Of a stretch of DNA of 64,000 nt, positions 44,099 to 52,621 are shown in pieces. Under the pieces are notes generated by a model, which saw only the letters and a list, made by a program, of their open reading frames with translations, was not told where the DNA came from and ran no database searches. The DNA is taken from the NCBI GenBank assembly GCA_965224785.1, contig OZ245062.1, positions 682,001-746,000 on the forward strand, read 5' to 3'. How positions within the stretch are numbered: position 1 is the stretch's first letter; every line of letters begins with the position of its first letter. This DNA is from JALSNL01 sp036479585. Its GTDB lineage: Bacteria; Bacteroidota; Ignavibacteria; Ignavibacteriales; Melioribacteraceae. Both the position numbers and the translations under genes were made by a program.

Positions 44099-45655
44099 AT
44101 GAAAGTAGAAATTATTATGCCCAAAATGGGCGAGAGTATTAATGAAGGAACAATAATTAAATGGCATAAAAAAGTTGGCGATAAAATTAAAAGAGATGAA
44201 ATAATTTATGAAATAAGTACTGACAAAGTTGATACCGAAATACCGTCTCCAGCTGATGGAATTCTAATAGAGATAAAAGCCTTTGAACAAGAAACTGTTC
44301 CTATAAATGAAGTGGTTGCAATAATTGAAACAAATGGTGAAGCTTTAACCAAAGAAAATTTAAAAGAAAAAAAATCTAATAAAATAAAGAAAGAAGAAAC
44401 TGTTGTAGAACTGCCAATGCCAAAGATGGGTGAATCGGTAATGGAAGGAACAATAATTAAATGGCATAAAAAGGTTGGAGATAAAGTTAAACTTGATGAG
44501 ATAGTTTTTGAAATAACCACAGATAAAGTAGATACAGAAGTACCTTCGCCAGTTGATGGAATTTTGACCGAAATACTTTTTTCTGAAACAGAAACAGTTG
44601 ATGTTGGAGTTATTGTTGCAAAAATCAAAACAAAAAATGGAGTTGTTAGAGAAGACAAATCCACAGAAGAACCAATTATAGAAGAAGTAAGTAAAACTGT
44701 ACATCAACCTAAAAAAGAAGATGTACCAAAAATCAATGTAGAATCTTCGAATAAATTCTTTTCTCCTTTGGTAATAAATATTGCAAGTAAAGAAGGTGTA
44801 ACTTCTACAGAGCTTGATTCTATTGGGGGAAGCGGACAGAATGGAAGAGTAACTAAAATAGATATTTTGAATTATATTAAAAATAGAGGAAGTTCTCAAA
44901 CAATATCTGCTCCAAATATAGTTGGTAAATCAGTGCCGGGTTCAACTCAAATAGTTGAAACAATTCCGATGGATAATATCCGTAAACGGATTATGACACA
45001 TATGATTAAGAGTCGTGATACTTCTGTACACGTGTCTGAAACGATGGAAGTTGATATGACGAAGATTTATAAATTCTTAAAAAACAATAAAGATAGAATA
45101 TTAAAAGAGGACAATGTTAAGCTAACCTATATGTCATTCATATCCTATGTTACAATAAAAGCATTAAAGGAATTCCCTTTAGTTAATGCCTCCTTGGCTG
45201 GTGAAAATATTTTACTTAAGAAAAATATAAATCTTGGAATAGCTGTTGCTGTTGAGCCTAATGGACTTTTAGTTCCTAACATAAAAAAAGCTGATGAAAA
45301 AAATATTATTGGATTAGCAAAATCAATAACAGAAATTAGTTACAAGGCAAGGAACAAAGGGCTTTCTCCTGATGATGTAGTTGATGGTACATTCTCAATA
45401 ACAAACTATGGTGTGTTTGGTGCTTTGTTCGGAACTCCAATAATAAACCAACCAGAAGTTGCAATACTTGGAATTGGAGCAGTAGTTAAAAAGCCCGTGG
45501 TTATTGAGGTTGATGGCAATGACACAATTGGAATTAAACCAATGATGTACTTATCACTAAGTCACGATCACAGACTTGTTGATGGAATGCTTGGCGGAAT
45601 GTTCTTGAAATATATTAAAGATGGTCTTGAAGGTTTTGATGTGGGGAGTGTTTAG
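44099..45655 (+). CDS. 2-oxoacid dehydrogenase E2 with two lipoyl domains
   Basis: Dihydrolipoamide acyltransferase of 518 residues. Two lipoyl domains carry Lys43 and Lys143 in DKVDTE motifs exactly 100 residues apart, and their DNA is similar, as expected from a duplication. A peripheral subunit-binding domain (about 222-265) is followed by the CAT catalytic domain ending SLSHDHRLVDGMLGG, with the catalytic His near 489-491. It forms the core of the complex with E1 (upstream) and lpdA. The stop abuts the convergent toxin gene. Confidence 0.93.
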   Translation: MKVEIIMPKMGESINEGTIIKWHKKVGDKIKRDEIIYEISTDKVDTEIPSPADGILIEIKAFEQETVPINEVVAIIETNGEALTKENLKEKKSNKIKKEETVVELPMPKMGESVMEGTIIKWHKKVGDKVKLDEIVFEITTDKVDTEVPSPVDGILTEILFSETETVDVGVIVAKIKTKNGVVREDKSTEEPIIEEVSKTVHQPKKEDVPKINVESSNKFFSPLVINIASKEGVTSTELDSIGGSGQNGRVTKIDILNYIKNRGSSQTISAPNIVGKSVPGSTQIVETIPMDNIRKRIMTHMIKSRDTSVHVSETMEVDMTKIYKFLKNNKDRILKEDNVKLTYMSFISYVTIKALKEFPLVNASLAGENILLKKNINLGIAVAVEPNGLLVPNIKKADEKNIIGLAKSITEISYKARNKGLSPDDVVDGTFSITNYGVFGALFGTPIINQPEVAILGIGAVVKKPVVIEVDGNDTIGIKPMMYLSLSHDHRLVDGMLGGMFLKYIKDGLEGFDVGSV

Positions 45656-46054
45656 CTAAATCCAATTAACAACTTTTAACCCCTTCACTCTATTGAATTC
45701 TTTAACATTATTCGTTACAAGTGTTCCTTGATTAGATTGAACGATAGAAGCTATAATTAAATCATTCGGTCCAATTATTTTTCCTTCTTTTTCTAAAACG
45801 GATCTTATTTTTGAGTAAGATTTTGTGGAATCATCGTCGAATGGAATAATTTCAAAAGGCAATAAAAAATCATTTACTAAATTTCCATTCTCTTTTTTCT
45901 TTAAACTTTTTTCAACTCCATAAAGTAATTCAGCTTTTACCATTGATGGAATTTTAATATCATTTGGATTTTAGCGACTAAATTTACTTTGAAGATTTTT
46001 AGATTTACCTTTTAGAAAATAAATACAAATATTGGTATCTAAAAAGTACTTCAT
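45656..46054 (-). pseudogene. vapC: VapC-like PIN toxin interrupted by an in-frame stop
   Basis: Reading on the minus strand from ATG 46054, the frame begins MKYFLDTNICIYFLKG, the classic VapC/PIN opening with the first acidic residue Asp6. Codon 28 is TAA (45973-45971), and the same frame then continues as NPNDIKIPSMVKAELLYGVEKS through GPNDLIIASI to the natural end. Without the stop the protein would be 132 residues, a normal VapC. A shorter product from the internal ATG at 45943 would lack Asp6 and be inactive. The start overlaps the antitoxin stop (ATGA). Either a natural inactivation or a sequence error. Confidence 0.78.
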
Positions 46055-46281
46055 AATTTTTCTCGTTTCGCATCATATTTTGTACTGACTTCAGGCTGTT
46101 CAACAAATGAATTATCTTGAATTGAACCAAATAAATCAAGCCATTCATCTGGTAAATTATTTTTAAGAGAATATTTTAATTTTGATGAAACCCATTTAGA
46201 AATTGATTTGTTCTCAAGTTTTGCAGCGTGTTCAACTTTTTGCAAAGTTTCATCATCAACATATAAAGATATTTGTGGTAT
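46051..46281 (-). CDS. vapB: VapB-like antitoxin, apparent AUA start
   Basis: Small antitoxin beside the VapC-like gene, with a four-base ATGA overlap. From TTG 46245 the product is 64 residues. However, the N-terminal DNA-binding strand (PQISLYVDDETLQKVEHAA, ribbon-helix-helix-like) is encoded upstream in the same open frame, back to a TAA at 46296-46294, with no ATG, GTG or TTG. An AGGA stands six bases before ATA at 46281, which would give 76 residues. The C-terminal part is the usual toxin-binding tail (LFGSIQDNSFVEQPE). Confidence 0.72.
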   Translation of the reverse strand: MPQISLYVDDETLQKVEHAAKLENKSISKWVSSKLKYSLKNNLPDEWLDLFGSIQDNSFVEQPEVSTKYDAKREKL

Positions 46282-46314
46282 AACGATTCCTTTTTAGTTG
46301 CAATATAAAGGTTG

Positions 46315-46338
46315 GCAAGTATAATCGCAAGTATAATT
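46315..46338 (-). promoter_or_regulatory. Tandem 12-bp repeat upstream of the vapB-like gene
   Basis: GCAAGTATAATC and GCAAGTATAATT stand head to tail between the end of the HtpX gene (46343) and the antitoxin start (46281). On the minus strand this gives two ATTATACTTGC units, which could be an autoregulatory operator or include a promoter -10. Confidence 0.4.
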
Positions 46339-46342
46339 GTGT

Positions 46343-47569
46343 TTACGTTTTACTCATAGAGAACTTCAACCGATTCCCGCATTTTGGGCAACTAACTTCT
46401 TTCCCTTTAAAGTCTGCCGGAGCCTTTAGTTTAAGTCCACACGAACAGTCTAGGAATGAGTAATCATTTACTGCCATTACTATATCACCAAGCTTTCTCT
46501 GCTCTTCCTTTTTGTCAAGTGATGTTAACTTTTCAATCTGACTTAAAATTGGAATGTCAATTTTATTTTCTAATCCAGAAGGTGGAATAATTTTTTCGTT
46601 ATTATTTTTTATTTTATTGTAAGAAGTTTGGTAATCAGCAAAAGCTGCTCCGTGCATCATTCCGCGTAAAATTCCTATACGTTCAGAAATTGGTGGGTGA
46701 GTACTTGTAAGATTTGCAATTTGCATTCCTTTTTTCTTTAGTGGATTTACAATGTACATTCCAGCAGTTGCTTTGTTAGCTGTACGAAGTGTGTGTCTAT
46801 TTTGAGAAAGTTTTTCTAAAGCGGAAGCAAGTCCTTCTGGGTAACGTGTAAGTTTTGCTCCATTTGCATCTGCGAGATATTCTCGTTTTCTTGAAATTGC
46901 AAAGTATAAAAGTTGGGCAAGTATTGGAGCAAGAATAGCAAGCAACATTGAAAAAATCATAATAACAATTTGTCCTCCATTATTGTTAGAAGAACTTCCA
47001 CGGTATCTGTTCAACGAACTTCCATTGTACCAAAATCCACGCAAAAATATTTCCGAAATTATTACAATACTGCCAAGCATAATTCCGGCAAAAGTCATAT
47101 ACATTACATCTCTATTAATAATATGAGAAATTTCGTGAGCAATAATTCCTTGTAATTCATCCCTATTCATTTGAGCAAGCAAGCCGGCAGTAACAGCCAC
47201 AGCACTATTCTCTGGATTGCGACCGGTTGCAAACGCATTTGGTGCTTCGGAGTTTACAATGTAAACTTTTGGCATTTTTGGTAGGTTTGCTGCAATTGTA
47301 ATTTCGTCAACAACATTAAACAACTGTGGATGAACTTCTTTTGTAACTTCTTTTGCATTGCTAATTGAGAGTAAAATTTTATGCCCTGTAAAATAACTTA
47401 TTACAGACATTACACTCCAAATAATAAGAGCAATAAAAACTCCAAAAGGTCCGCCACTTTCTCCAAGAAATATAGAGCCAATTGCATATCCTAATAGAAT
47501 AAGTATTACTCCCATTAGGATAAATAGTACATAAGACTTACGTTTGTTTGCTCTAATTAATTCCCACAT
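46343..47569 (-). CDS. htpX: HtpX-like M48 metalloprotease with C-terminal zinc ribbon
   Basis: Membrane zinc protease of 408 residues. Two N-terminal hydrophobic helices (about 14-32 and 40-60) precede HEISH (145-149), the zinc site of M48, with two more helices (about 158-180 and 205-225) and REYLADANGAKL containing the third ligand Glu. HtpX cleaves misfolded membrane proteins. Unusually, the C-terminus (about 378-406) adds a zinc ribbon CSCGLKLKAP / CPKCGNRLKF. The lemA and zinc-ribbon genes lie upstream on the same strand, a common LemA-HtpX pairing. Confidence 0.88.
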   Translation of the reverse strand: MWELIRANKRKSYVLFILMGVILILLGYAIGSIFLGESGGPFGVFIALIIWSVMSVISYFTGHKILLSISNAKEVTKEVHPQLFNVVDEITIAANLPKMPKVYIVNSEAPNAFATGRNPENSAVAVTAGLLAQMNRDELQGIIAHEISHIINRDVMYMTFAGIMLGSIVIISEIFLRGFWYNGSSLNRYRGSSSNNNGGQIVIMIFSMLLAILAPILAQLLYFAISRKREYLADANGAKLTRYPEGLASALEKLSQNRHTLRTANKATAGMYIVNPLKKKGMQIANLTSTHPPISERIGILRGMMHGAAFADYQTSYNKIKNNNEKIIPPSGLENKIDIPILSQIEKLTSLDKKEEQRKLGDIVMAVNDYSFLDCSCGLKLKAPADFKGKEVSCPKCGNRLKFSMSKT

Positions 47570-47759
47570 AAAAACCTAAAGGTTAAAAACATCAAATAAC
47601 AAAAACCAAAAGACAAATAAAATTCAAATTTTAATAAATAAAATCACAAACAAAGATTATTAAATTCAAACGGAAATTTAAAGTTTGAAATTTGGTTATT
47701 GCTATTTATTCAGATAAAAAGAATCGGAACAAGTTTTGTTATTTGGATATTGTATTTTG

Positions 47760-48317
47760 CTATTTAAAGTTTACTTTCGGTACATCTCTTTCTGCATCTA
47801 CTTCAATTTCAAAGAATTCTTCTTTAATAAAATTGAACATTCCAGCAATTATGTTTGAAGGAAACATTTCAATCTTATTGTTAAATTGTAATACTTCATC
47901 ATTGTAAGCTTGTCTTGAAAAAGAAATCTTATTTTCTGTAGAAGTAAGTTCTTCTTGTAAAGCCATAAAGTTTTGATTTGCTTTTAGGTCAGGATAATTT
48001 TCTACAACTAAATTGAATTTTCCTAATGCACCTTGCAATTCAGATTCAGCTTTTGCTTTTTCACCAACAGATGAAGCTTCAACTGCTCCAGCTCTCGCTT
48101 TTGTAATATTTTCCAACGTTTCCTTTTCGTGAGTCATATAACCTTTAACAGTTTCAATCAAGTTAGGAATAAGGTCGTGTCTTCGTTTCAATTGTACTTC
48201 AATTTGCGACCAAGCATTTTTAACTTGATTTCGTAAACGCACAAGTGAATTAAAAATGGATACTAAAAAGAGAACTCCCACAACTACTACAATTACAAAT
48301 ATTAAAAAGGCACTCAT
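47760..48317 (-). CDS. lemA: LemA family protein
   Basis: Protein of 185 residues: one N-terminal transmembrane helix (about 3-22) then the LemA helical domain with VKNAWSQIEVQLKRRHDLIPNLIETVKGY, EKETLENITKARAGA, and YPDLKANQNFMALQEEL, all family signatures. The exact role of LemA is unresolved. The start overlaps the end of the upstream zinc-ribbon gene by four bases, and htpX is next downstream (190 bases). Confidence 0.93.
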   Translation of the reverse strand: MSAFLIFVIVVVVGVLFLVSIFNSLVRLRNQVKNAWSQIEVQLKRRHDLIPNLIETVKGYMTHEKETLENITKARAGAVEASSVGEKAKAESELQGALGKFNLVVENYPDLKANQNFMALQEELTSTENKISFSRQAYNDEVLQFNNKIEMFPSNIIAGMFNFIKEEFFEIEVDAERDVPKVNFK

Positions 48318-48727
48318 ATTTCCTCCGTTTGTTTTGTGTTAATTTTATGTTTGTACATATCTTCCAGAATTTTTACAATTTTATTTTCTTTGTTAACAGA
48401 ACCTACTTTTATAACATCTAAAATTTCGCCTTTGTCAAACCAAAGTCCGTGTCCGTTTTTACATTCGTCAATAATAATTTCTTTATCCTTACTTACAAAA
48501 ACTTTATCCATTTTTGTAAAACAGATTGGACACTTAATTCTTTTTTCTTTTGTTCCTTTTGTTTCTGTAAATAAATTTAACAATTCATTTTTGTCAGATG
48601 GGTCTTCAAGTAGTAACTCCAACTCACCAGAATCAAGCCAAATGCCTTTGCAGTTTATGCAGTAGTCAGTTTCAACTTGTTCAAGTTCAAGAACCAACAT
48701 AGGATTTTTACAGTGCGGACAATTCAT
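48314..48727 (-). CDS. Protein with two TFIIB-type zinc ribbons
   Basis: Protein of 137 residues built from two zf-TFIIB-like repeats: MNCPHCKNPM ... YCINCKGIWLDSGELELL, and IKCPICFTKM ... DECKNGHGLWFDKGEILDV. Each repeat has a CxxC pair and then a second Cys pair before the G-hydrophobic-W-hydrophobic-D block. It overlaps lemA by four bases (ATGA), so the three minus-strand genes form an operon. The HtpX protein of the operon also carries a zinc ribbon. Function unknown. Confidence 0.85.
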   Translation of the reverse strand: MNCPHCKNPMLVLELEQVETDYCINCKGIWLDSGELELLLEDPSDKNELLNLFTETKGTKEKRIKCPICFTKMDKVFVSKDKEIIIDECKNGHGLWFDKGEILDVIKVGSVNKENKIVKILEDMYKHKINTKQTEEI

Positions 48728-48798
48728 AAAAAGATTTTTGTTTGTTAATCAGTTTAAATATACAAAATAGATTTTTGAAATGAGATTTGTAAAGTTTT

Positions 48799-48913
48799 TT
48801 CTTAATCTTAGTATCTTAATCATACTCTTACTCACTTTTTTTGTAACAGCACATAAGAGATTAAGATTAGGAGTACGATAACTTGTCTCGGCGAGTAGCC
48901 GGATGATTAAGAA
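48799..48913. repeat. Dispersed element, family 4 (copy 3)
   Basis: Left arm TTCTTAATCTTAGTATCTTA then ATCATACTCTTACTCAC (48799-48835); right arm GAGATTAAGATTAGGAGTAC and GGCGAGTAGCCGGATGATTA (48857-48913). The arms are imperfect reverse complements and match the copies at 1328 and 32471. It lies in the gap upstream of lipA. Confidence 0.6.
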
Positions 48914-48989
48914 AAATGAAAAACCAATTTCTAAATTGCATATCTTTACAGAAGACAATATCGAATAAAAAGCAGAAAGAAAAATATAA

Positions 48990-49898
48990 ATGAAAACCAA
49001 ATTAAATAAACATCAAAGAGATTTTAGAGATACAAAAATAAAGAGTAGGGAAGAACTTGGCAAGAGACCGGACTGGTTAAAAGTTAGATTACCTTCTGGC
49101 GAAAATTATAAAGAAGTTCTTTCTATGATGCGGAAATCTAAACTGAACACAGTTTGTGAAGAAGCAAAATGTCCTAACCTTGCCGAGTGTTGGAATAACA
49201 GAACTGCAACCTATATGATTCTTGGAGATACTTGTACAAGAACTTGTGGCTTTTGTGATGTTAAAACTGGAAGACCTGGATTTGTTGATTGGGACGAACC
49301 AGAAAGAGTTGCTCAATCTGTTGAAGATTTAGGATTGAAACATGTAGTTATAACTTCTGTGAACAGAGATGAATTAGAAGATGGTGGAGCTTCAGGTTTT
49401 TCAAAATGTATAGAACTTATTAGAGAACAAACTCCGCAATGTACAATCGAAATTTTAATCCCAGATTTCCAAGGTGATGAAAAAGCATTTGAAATAATTA
49501 TGCAAAATCCTCCAGATATTCTTAATCATAATTTAGAAACAGTTCCAAGATTGTATCACGCGGTACGTCCGCAAGCTGATTACCAAAGAAGTTTAGATTT
49601 GATAAATTGGTTTAAGCAAAAGGGTTTGAGAACAAAGAGTGGAATAATGGTTGGCATTGGTGAACAGACTGATGAAGTAATGAAACTGATTAAAGATTTG
49701 AAAAACCACAATTGTGATATTATGACAATCGGACAATATTTGCAACCAACAAAAAAACATCTTTCGGTTGATAGATATGTAACACTCGAAGAGTTCAAAA
49801 TGTTTGAAGAAGAAGGATTAAAACTTGGATTTAAGGCTGTTGAATCTGGACCACTTGTTAGAAGTTCTTATCACGCAGATAAACATGCAAAAAGCTAG
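48990..49898 (+). CDS. lipA: Lipoyl synthase
   Basis: Radical SAM enzyme of 302 residues that inserts two sulfurs into octanoyl groups on lipoyl domains. The auxiliary cluster ligands are in CEEAKCPNLAEC (Cys56, Cys61, Cys67), the SAM cluster in CTRTCGFC (Cys82, Cys86, Cys89), and the C-terminal RSSY Ser ligand is present. It completes lipoate synthesis begun by LipB (40978). Its TAG and the TAG of the convergent regulator share the palindrome CTAG. Confidence 0.97.
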   Translation: MKTKLNKHQRDFRDTKIKSREELGKRPDWLKVRLPSGENYKEVLSMMRKSKLNTVCEEAKCPNLAECWNNRTATYMILGDTCTRTCGFCDVKTGRPGFVDWDEPERVAQSVEDLGLKHVVITSVNRDELEDGGASGFSKCIELIREQTPQCTIEILIPDFQGDEKAFEIIMQNPPDILNHNLETVPRLYHAVRPQADYQRSLDLINWFKQKGLRTKSGIMVGIGEQTDEVMKLIKDLKNHNCDIMTIGQYLQPTKKHLSVDRYVTLEEFKMFEEEGLKLGFKAVESGPLVRSSYHADKHAKS

Positions 49899-50596
49899 CT
49901 TTGATTAAATAGTGATTTGATTTTTTTTGCAAAAGATCTTCCCATCGGTAATTTTATTTGTTGATCTAACTCAATTTCATATTTACTTCCTTGGTAAGAA
50001 TTTATATTTTTAAGAAAATTAAGATTAACAATATAGGAACGATGTATTCGTTCAAAATTATTAGGGAGAATTTTTATAATTTTATCTAATGAAAGATTAT
50101 GTAATTTTTTCTTACCATCATCTAAAATAATTTCTGAATAATGACCTGCTGGTTGGAAATACATTATATTATTCATAGAAATTGATTCTAATTTATTACC
50201 GTTTTTTACGAATAAAAATTTGGTACTACTATTAAATCTTGAAAAAGAAAAAAACCTTTCTAATGCTTTGTTCAATCTTTCCTGAAACAATGGTTTGGAA
50301 ATAAAATCTATAACTCCATACTCAAATGCTTCAATTGCTCTTTCAAAATATGCAGAAATTATTATTGTGTAAAATGGTTCTGAAACAAAACTCTTTAATA
50401 TATCAAAACCATCTTCATTTTTTAGATTGAGATCAAGAAATAGTAATTCAAATTTTTCCTTTTCTATTTGAGATATCGCTTCAGTAAGTGTCTCGGCAAA
50501 ATACAGTTTAAAGATTTTAGTTTCATCATATTTTGATAACATTCTTTCCAACCTTAAGGCAGAACTTTTTTCATCCTCTAAAATTAGAACCTTCAT
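49895..50596 (-). CDS. LytTR-family response regulator
   Basis: Response regulator of 233 residues. The receiver domain (1-120) has the acidic pair (Glu7, Asp8), phosphorylatable Asp55 in LLFLDLNLKNEDGF, and the ISKPL Lys. The C-terminal LytTR DNA-binding domain (about 135-233) shows KNGNKLESISMNNIMYFQPAG, HRSYIVNL and LPMGRSF. Pairs with the histidine kinase encoded five bases upstream. The probable targets include the divergent 1043-residue protein gene (inference from position). Confidence 0.92.
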   Translation of the reverse strand: MKVLILEDEKSSALRLERMLSKYDETKIFKLYFAETLTEAISQIEKEKFELLFLDLNLKNEDGFDILKSFVSEPFYTIIISAYFERAIEAFEYGVIDFISKPLFQERLNKALERFFSFSRFNSSTKFLFVKNGNKLESISMNNIMYFQPAGHYSEIILDDGKKKLHNLSLDKIIKILPNNFERIHRSYIVNLNFLKNINSYQGSKYEIELDQQIKLPMGRSFAKKIKSLFNQS

Positions 50597-50600
50597 TCAA

Positions 50601-52328
50601 TTACCTTTCATAAATAATAATATTAGTTACCCATACCAAATCATTTCCAAAGTATGTTAGCTCCCAATTATTTCCATAACTCTCTGTTAATCTCGATCTT
50701 ATATATCTGTATCCATTGCCCTCAATAATTTTTTCTGAATTTAAAAACTCATTTTTTATTTTCGTCTCTGTGTCAAAATCTAATTTGTTAGAATCACCTT
50801 TGTAACTTGCTGTAATTCTTAGACTGATTCCTCTTTGAATTGCCTGTTCATCAAAAATAAAACAAATAGACTCAGAATTAGTAGGATTATGAGTTACTCC
50901 ATTTTCGACTAAAGTATGTAATATGGCTGGTGGAATATTTTGATTTAAACTTTTAACATTTAAATTCATTGAATATTTTTTATGATGACGGAACTCCATA
51001 ACTTTAAGATGATTCTTACATAAATTTAATTCATCCTTAATTGTAATATATTTCTTATTTGAAAATGTTAAAAATGATCTAAACTCATTAGACAATTCGT
51101 TTATAAATTTTAACCCTTGCTTAGGACTTTCTTCAATCCATTCTAATACAGAATTCAAGGAATTCATAATATAATGTGGCTGTAGTATTTTCTTTAACAT
51201 TTCTGTTTCTAACCTTGCTGTTTTAAGTTTAGAGTTGTGTAATTCTTTTAATTTTATTTCATCCAATCTAATTTTTCTAATTACAAAAAAAGAAGAAAAA
51301 ATTATAAAACTAATATCGTTTAATGAAAAAGAAAACCACGCATAAAGAATAGAAAAAATAATGAGTAAGAATATTAGAGCTTGAAAAGCAGCACTTTCCT
51401 TTTTTATTGTTGACCAAGCCATAAGTACAATAGAAGGAAAAAGTCCAACAAAATATAAGTAGGCATTAGAATTATAAAAATAATTAACTACTATAATAGA
51501 TAGTGCGGTAACCATTATATATTGATAACTACTTTTAATCTGATATTCTTTGAAATAGAATATAGTTATACCTAACAATAAAAAGTTGTTCTGATAAAAC
51601 TCAATTGTTCTAATTATGAAATCATTGTGATAAGAGATAATACCGAGAAATAATATTACTTCATATATAATAGTAAATAATATTGATAATAGTAAAACAC
51701 TAAAATAAACAACCTGAAGTTGACTAAAGTTAAATGTATTAGAAACAAAGAAAAATAAAAAAATTAAATGTAAAATAACCAAAGCAAGTAAAAAACTATA
51801 AGTATATAATTCTCTTCTTGGCTGTCCATCTCTACTTTCAATTAAGACCCATGCTAATTCTATGTTTTCTCCATTTTCAACTACCATTCTTAATGCTAAA
51901 ATATTTTCCTTAAATATTAACGAATCGGGAAGGGTAAAATTTTTAGAAAACTGTCCATTTCTAAATTTGATATCTGAGTTTGAAATACTATTATTACCGA
52001 TATAATTTCCATTCCAATATACTTCATAAGTTGCCGTAAGTGTAATTGCTAATTGTTGAGTATCAAAATGATAGTCTGAAACATTTGAATAAAACTTAGT
52101 TCTAACCCACAATTCATTAGCTTCATAATCAATATAATCGTTGTACACAACATTCCATTGATCATCGTTAAAATCCGGAGAACTCCATTCTAAATTATTT
52201 CCTAAAGCATATTTCGATATTGATTTTTCAAACAAAAGTTCTTGTGAAAAACTTTCTGTTGAAAAAAGAGAAATAAAGAGTATTAAATGAATGACTCCAA
52301 AAATTATTTTTGGAATTTTTTTAGTCAT
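50601..52328 (-). CDS. LytS-type sensor histidine kinase with 7TM and sugar-binding-like sensor
   Basis: Sensor kinase of 575 residues. A signal peptide (about 1-28) leads to a periplasmic jelly-roll-like domain (about 35-175, WVRTKFYSN, VYWNGNYIGNN). About seven transmembrane helices (185-350) follow. The His_kinase domain has LQPHYIMNSLNSV with His385 and the ATPase N-box HTLVENGVTH. The later ATP lid is poorly conserved (GNGYRYIRSRL for G-boxes). This fits the 7TMR-DISM plus LytS-like architecture of Bacteroidota. Cognate regulator is next downstream. Confidence 0.87.
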   Translation of the reverse strand: MTKKIPKIIFGVIHLILFISLFSTESFSQELLFEKSISKYALGNNLEWSSPDFNDDQWNVVYNDYIDYEANELWVRTKFYSNVSDYHFDTQQLAITLTATYEVYWNGNYIGNNSISNSDIKFRNGQFSKNFTLPDSLIFKENILALRMVVENGENIELAWVLIESRDGQPRRELYTYSFLLALVILHLIFLFFFVSNTFNFSQLQVVYFSVLLLSILFTIIYEVILFLGIISYHNDFIIRTIEFYQNNFLLLGITIFYFKEYQIKSSYQYIMVTALSIIVVNYFYNSNAYLYFVGLFPSIVLMAWSTIKKESAAFQALIFLLIIFSILYAWFSFSLNDISFIIFSSFFVIRKIRLDEIKLKELHNSKLKTARLETEMLKKILQPHYIMNSLNSVLEWIEESPKQGLKFINELSNEFRSFLTFSNKKYITIKDELNLCKNHLKVMEFRHHKKYSMNLNVKSLNQNIPPAILHTLVENGVTHNPTNSESICFIFDEQAIQRGISLRITASYKGDSNKLDFDTETKIKNEFLNSEKIIEGNGYRYIRSRLTESYGNNWELTYFGNDLVWVTNIIIYER

Positions 52329-52621
52329 TAAATTTTTCTAAAGGTTAGTTGAAATATTTAAACAATTGAAAAACTAGATACTAATAATTTTTATAAAGTG
52401 CTTGTAATTTAGCTTATTTGTTAGAAATAAGAAATGAAGTTGGAGCGGTTCAAAACAAATTTAGAGTACTTCATAACAATAAAATAAGTTCTTGTGTCCT
52501 ATATCACTATATTCGTAATCCTTTTGTGTTAAAATTGCACTCTGATTGAGGAAAATAAACACAAATTTTAGATAAACAAAACTCACAAAAAAATAACTTA
52601 CTAAATAAATGGGAGAAACAA

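Noticed and set aside
44206..44664. Long Ser/Thr-rich open frame on the minus strand
   Set aside because: It lies wholly opposite the two lipoyl domains of E2, and its repetitive Ser-rich composition is the mirror of the duplicated Glu/Asp/Lys codons.
44360..44899. 179-residue Phe/Tyr/Asn-rich frame on the minus strand
   Set aside because: Antisense of AT-rich coding sequence in E2; low-complexity composition and no start signal.
46315..46338. Start of a CRISPR array
   Set aside because: Only two 12-base units standing directly next to each other, with no spacer.
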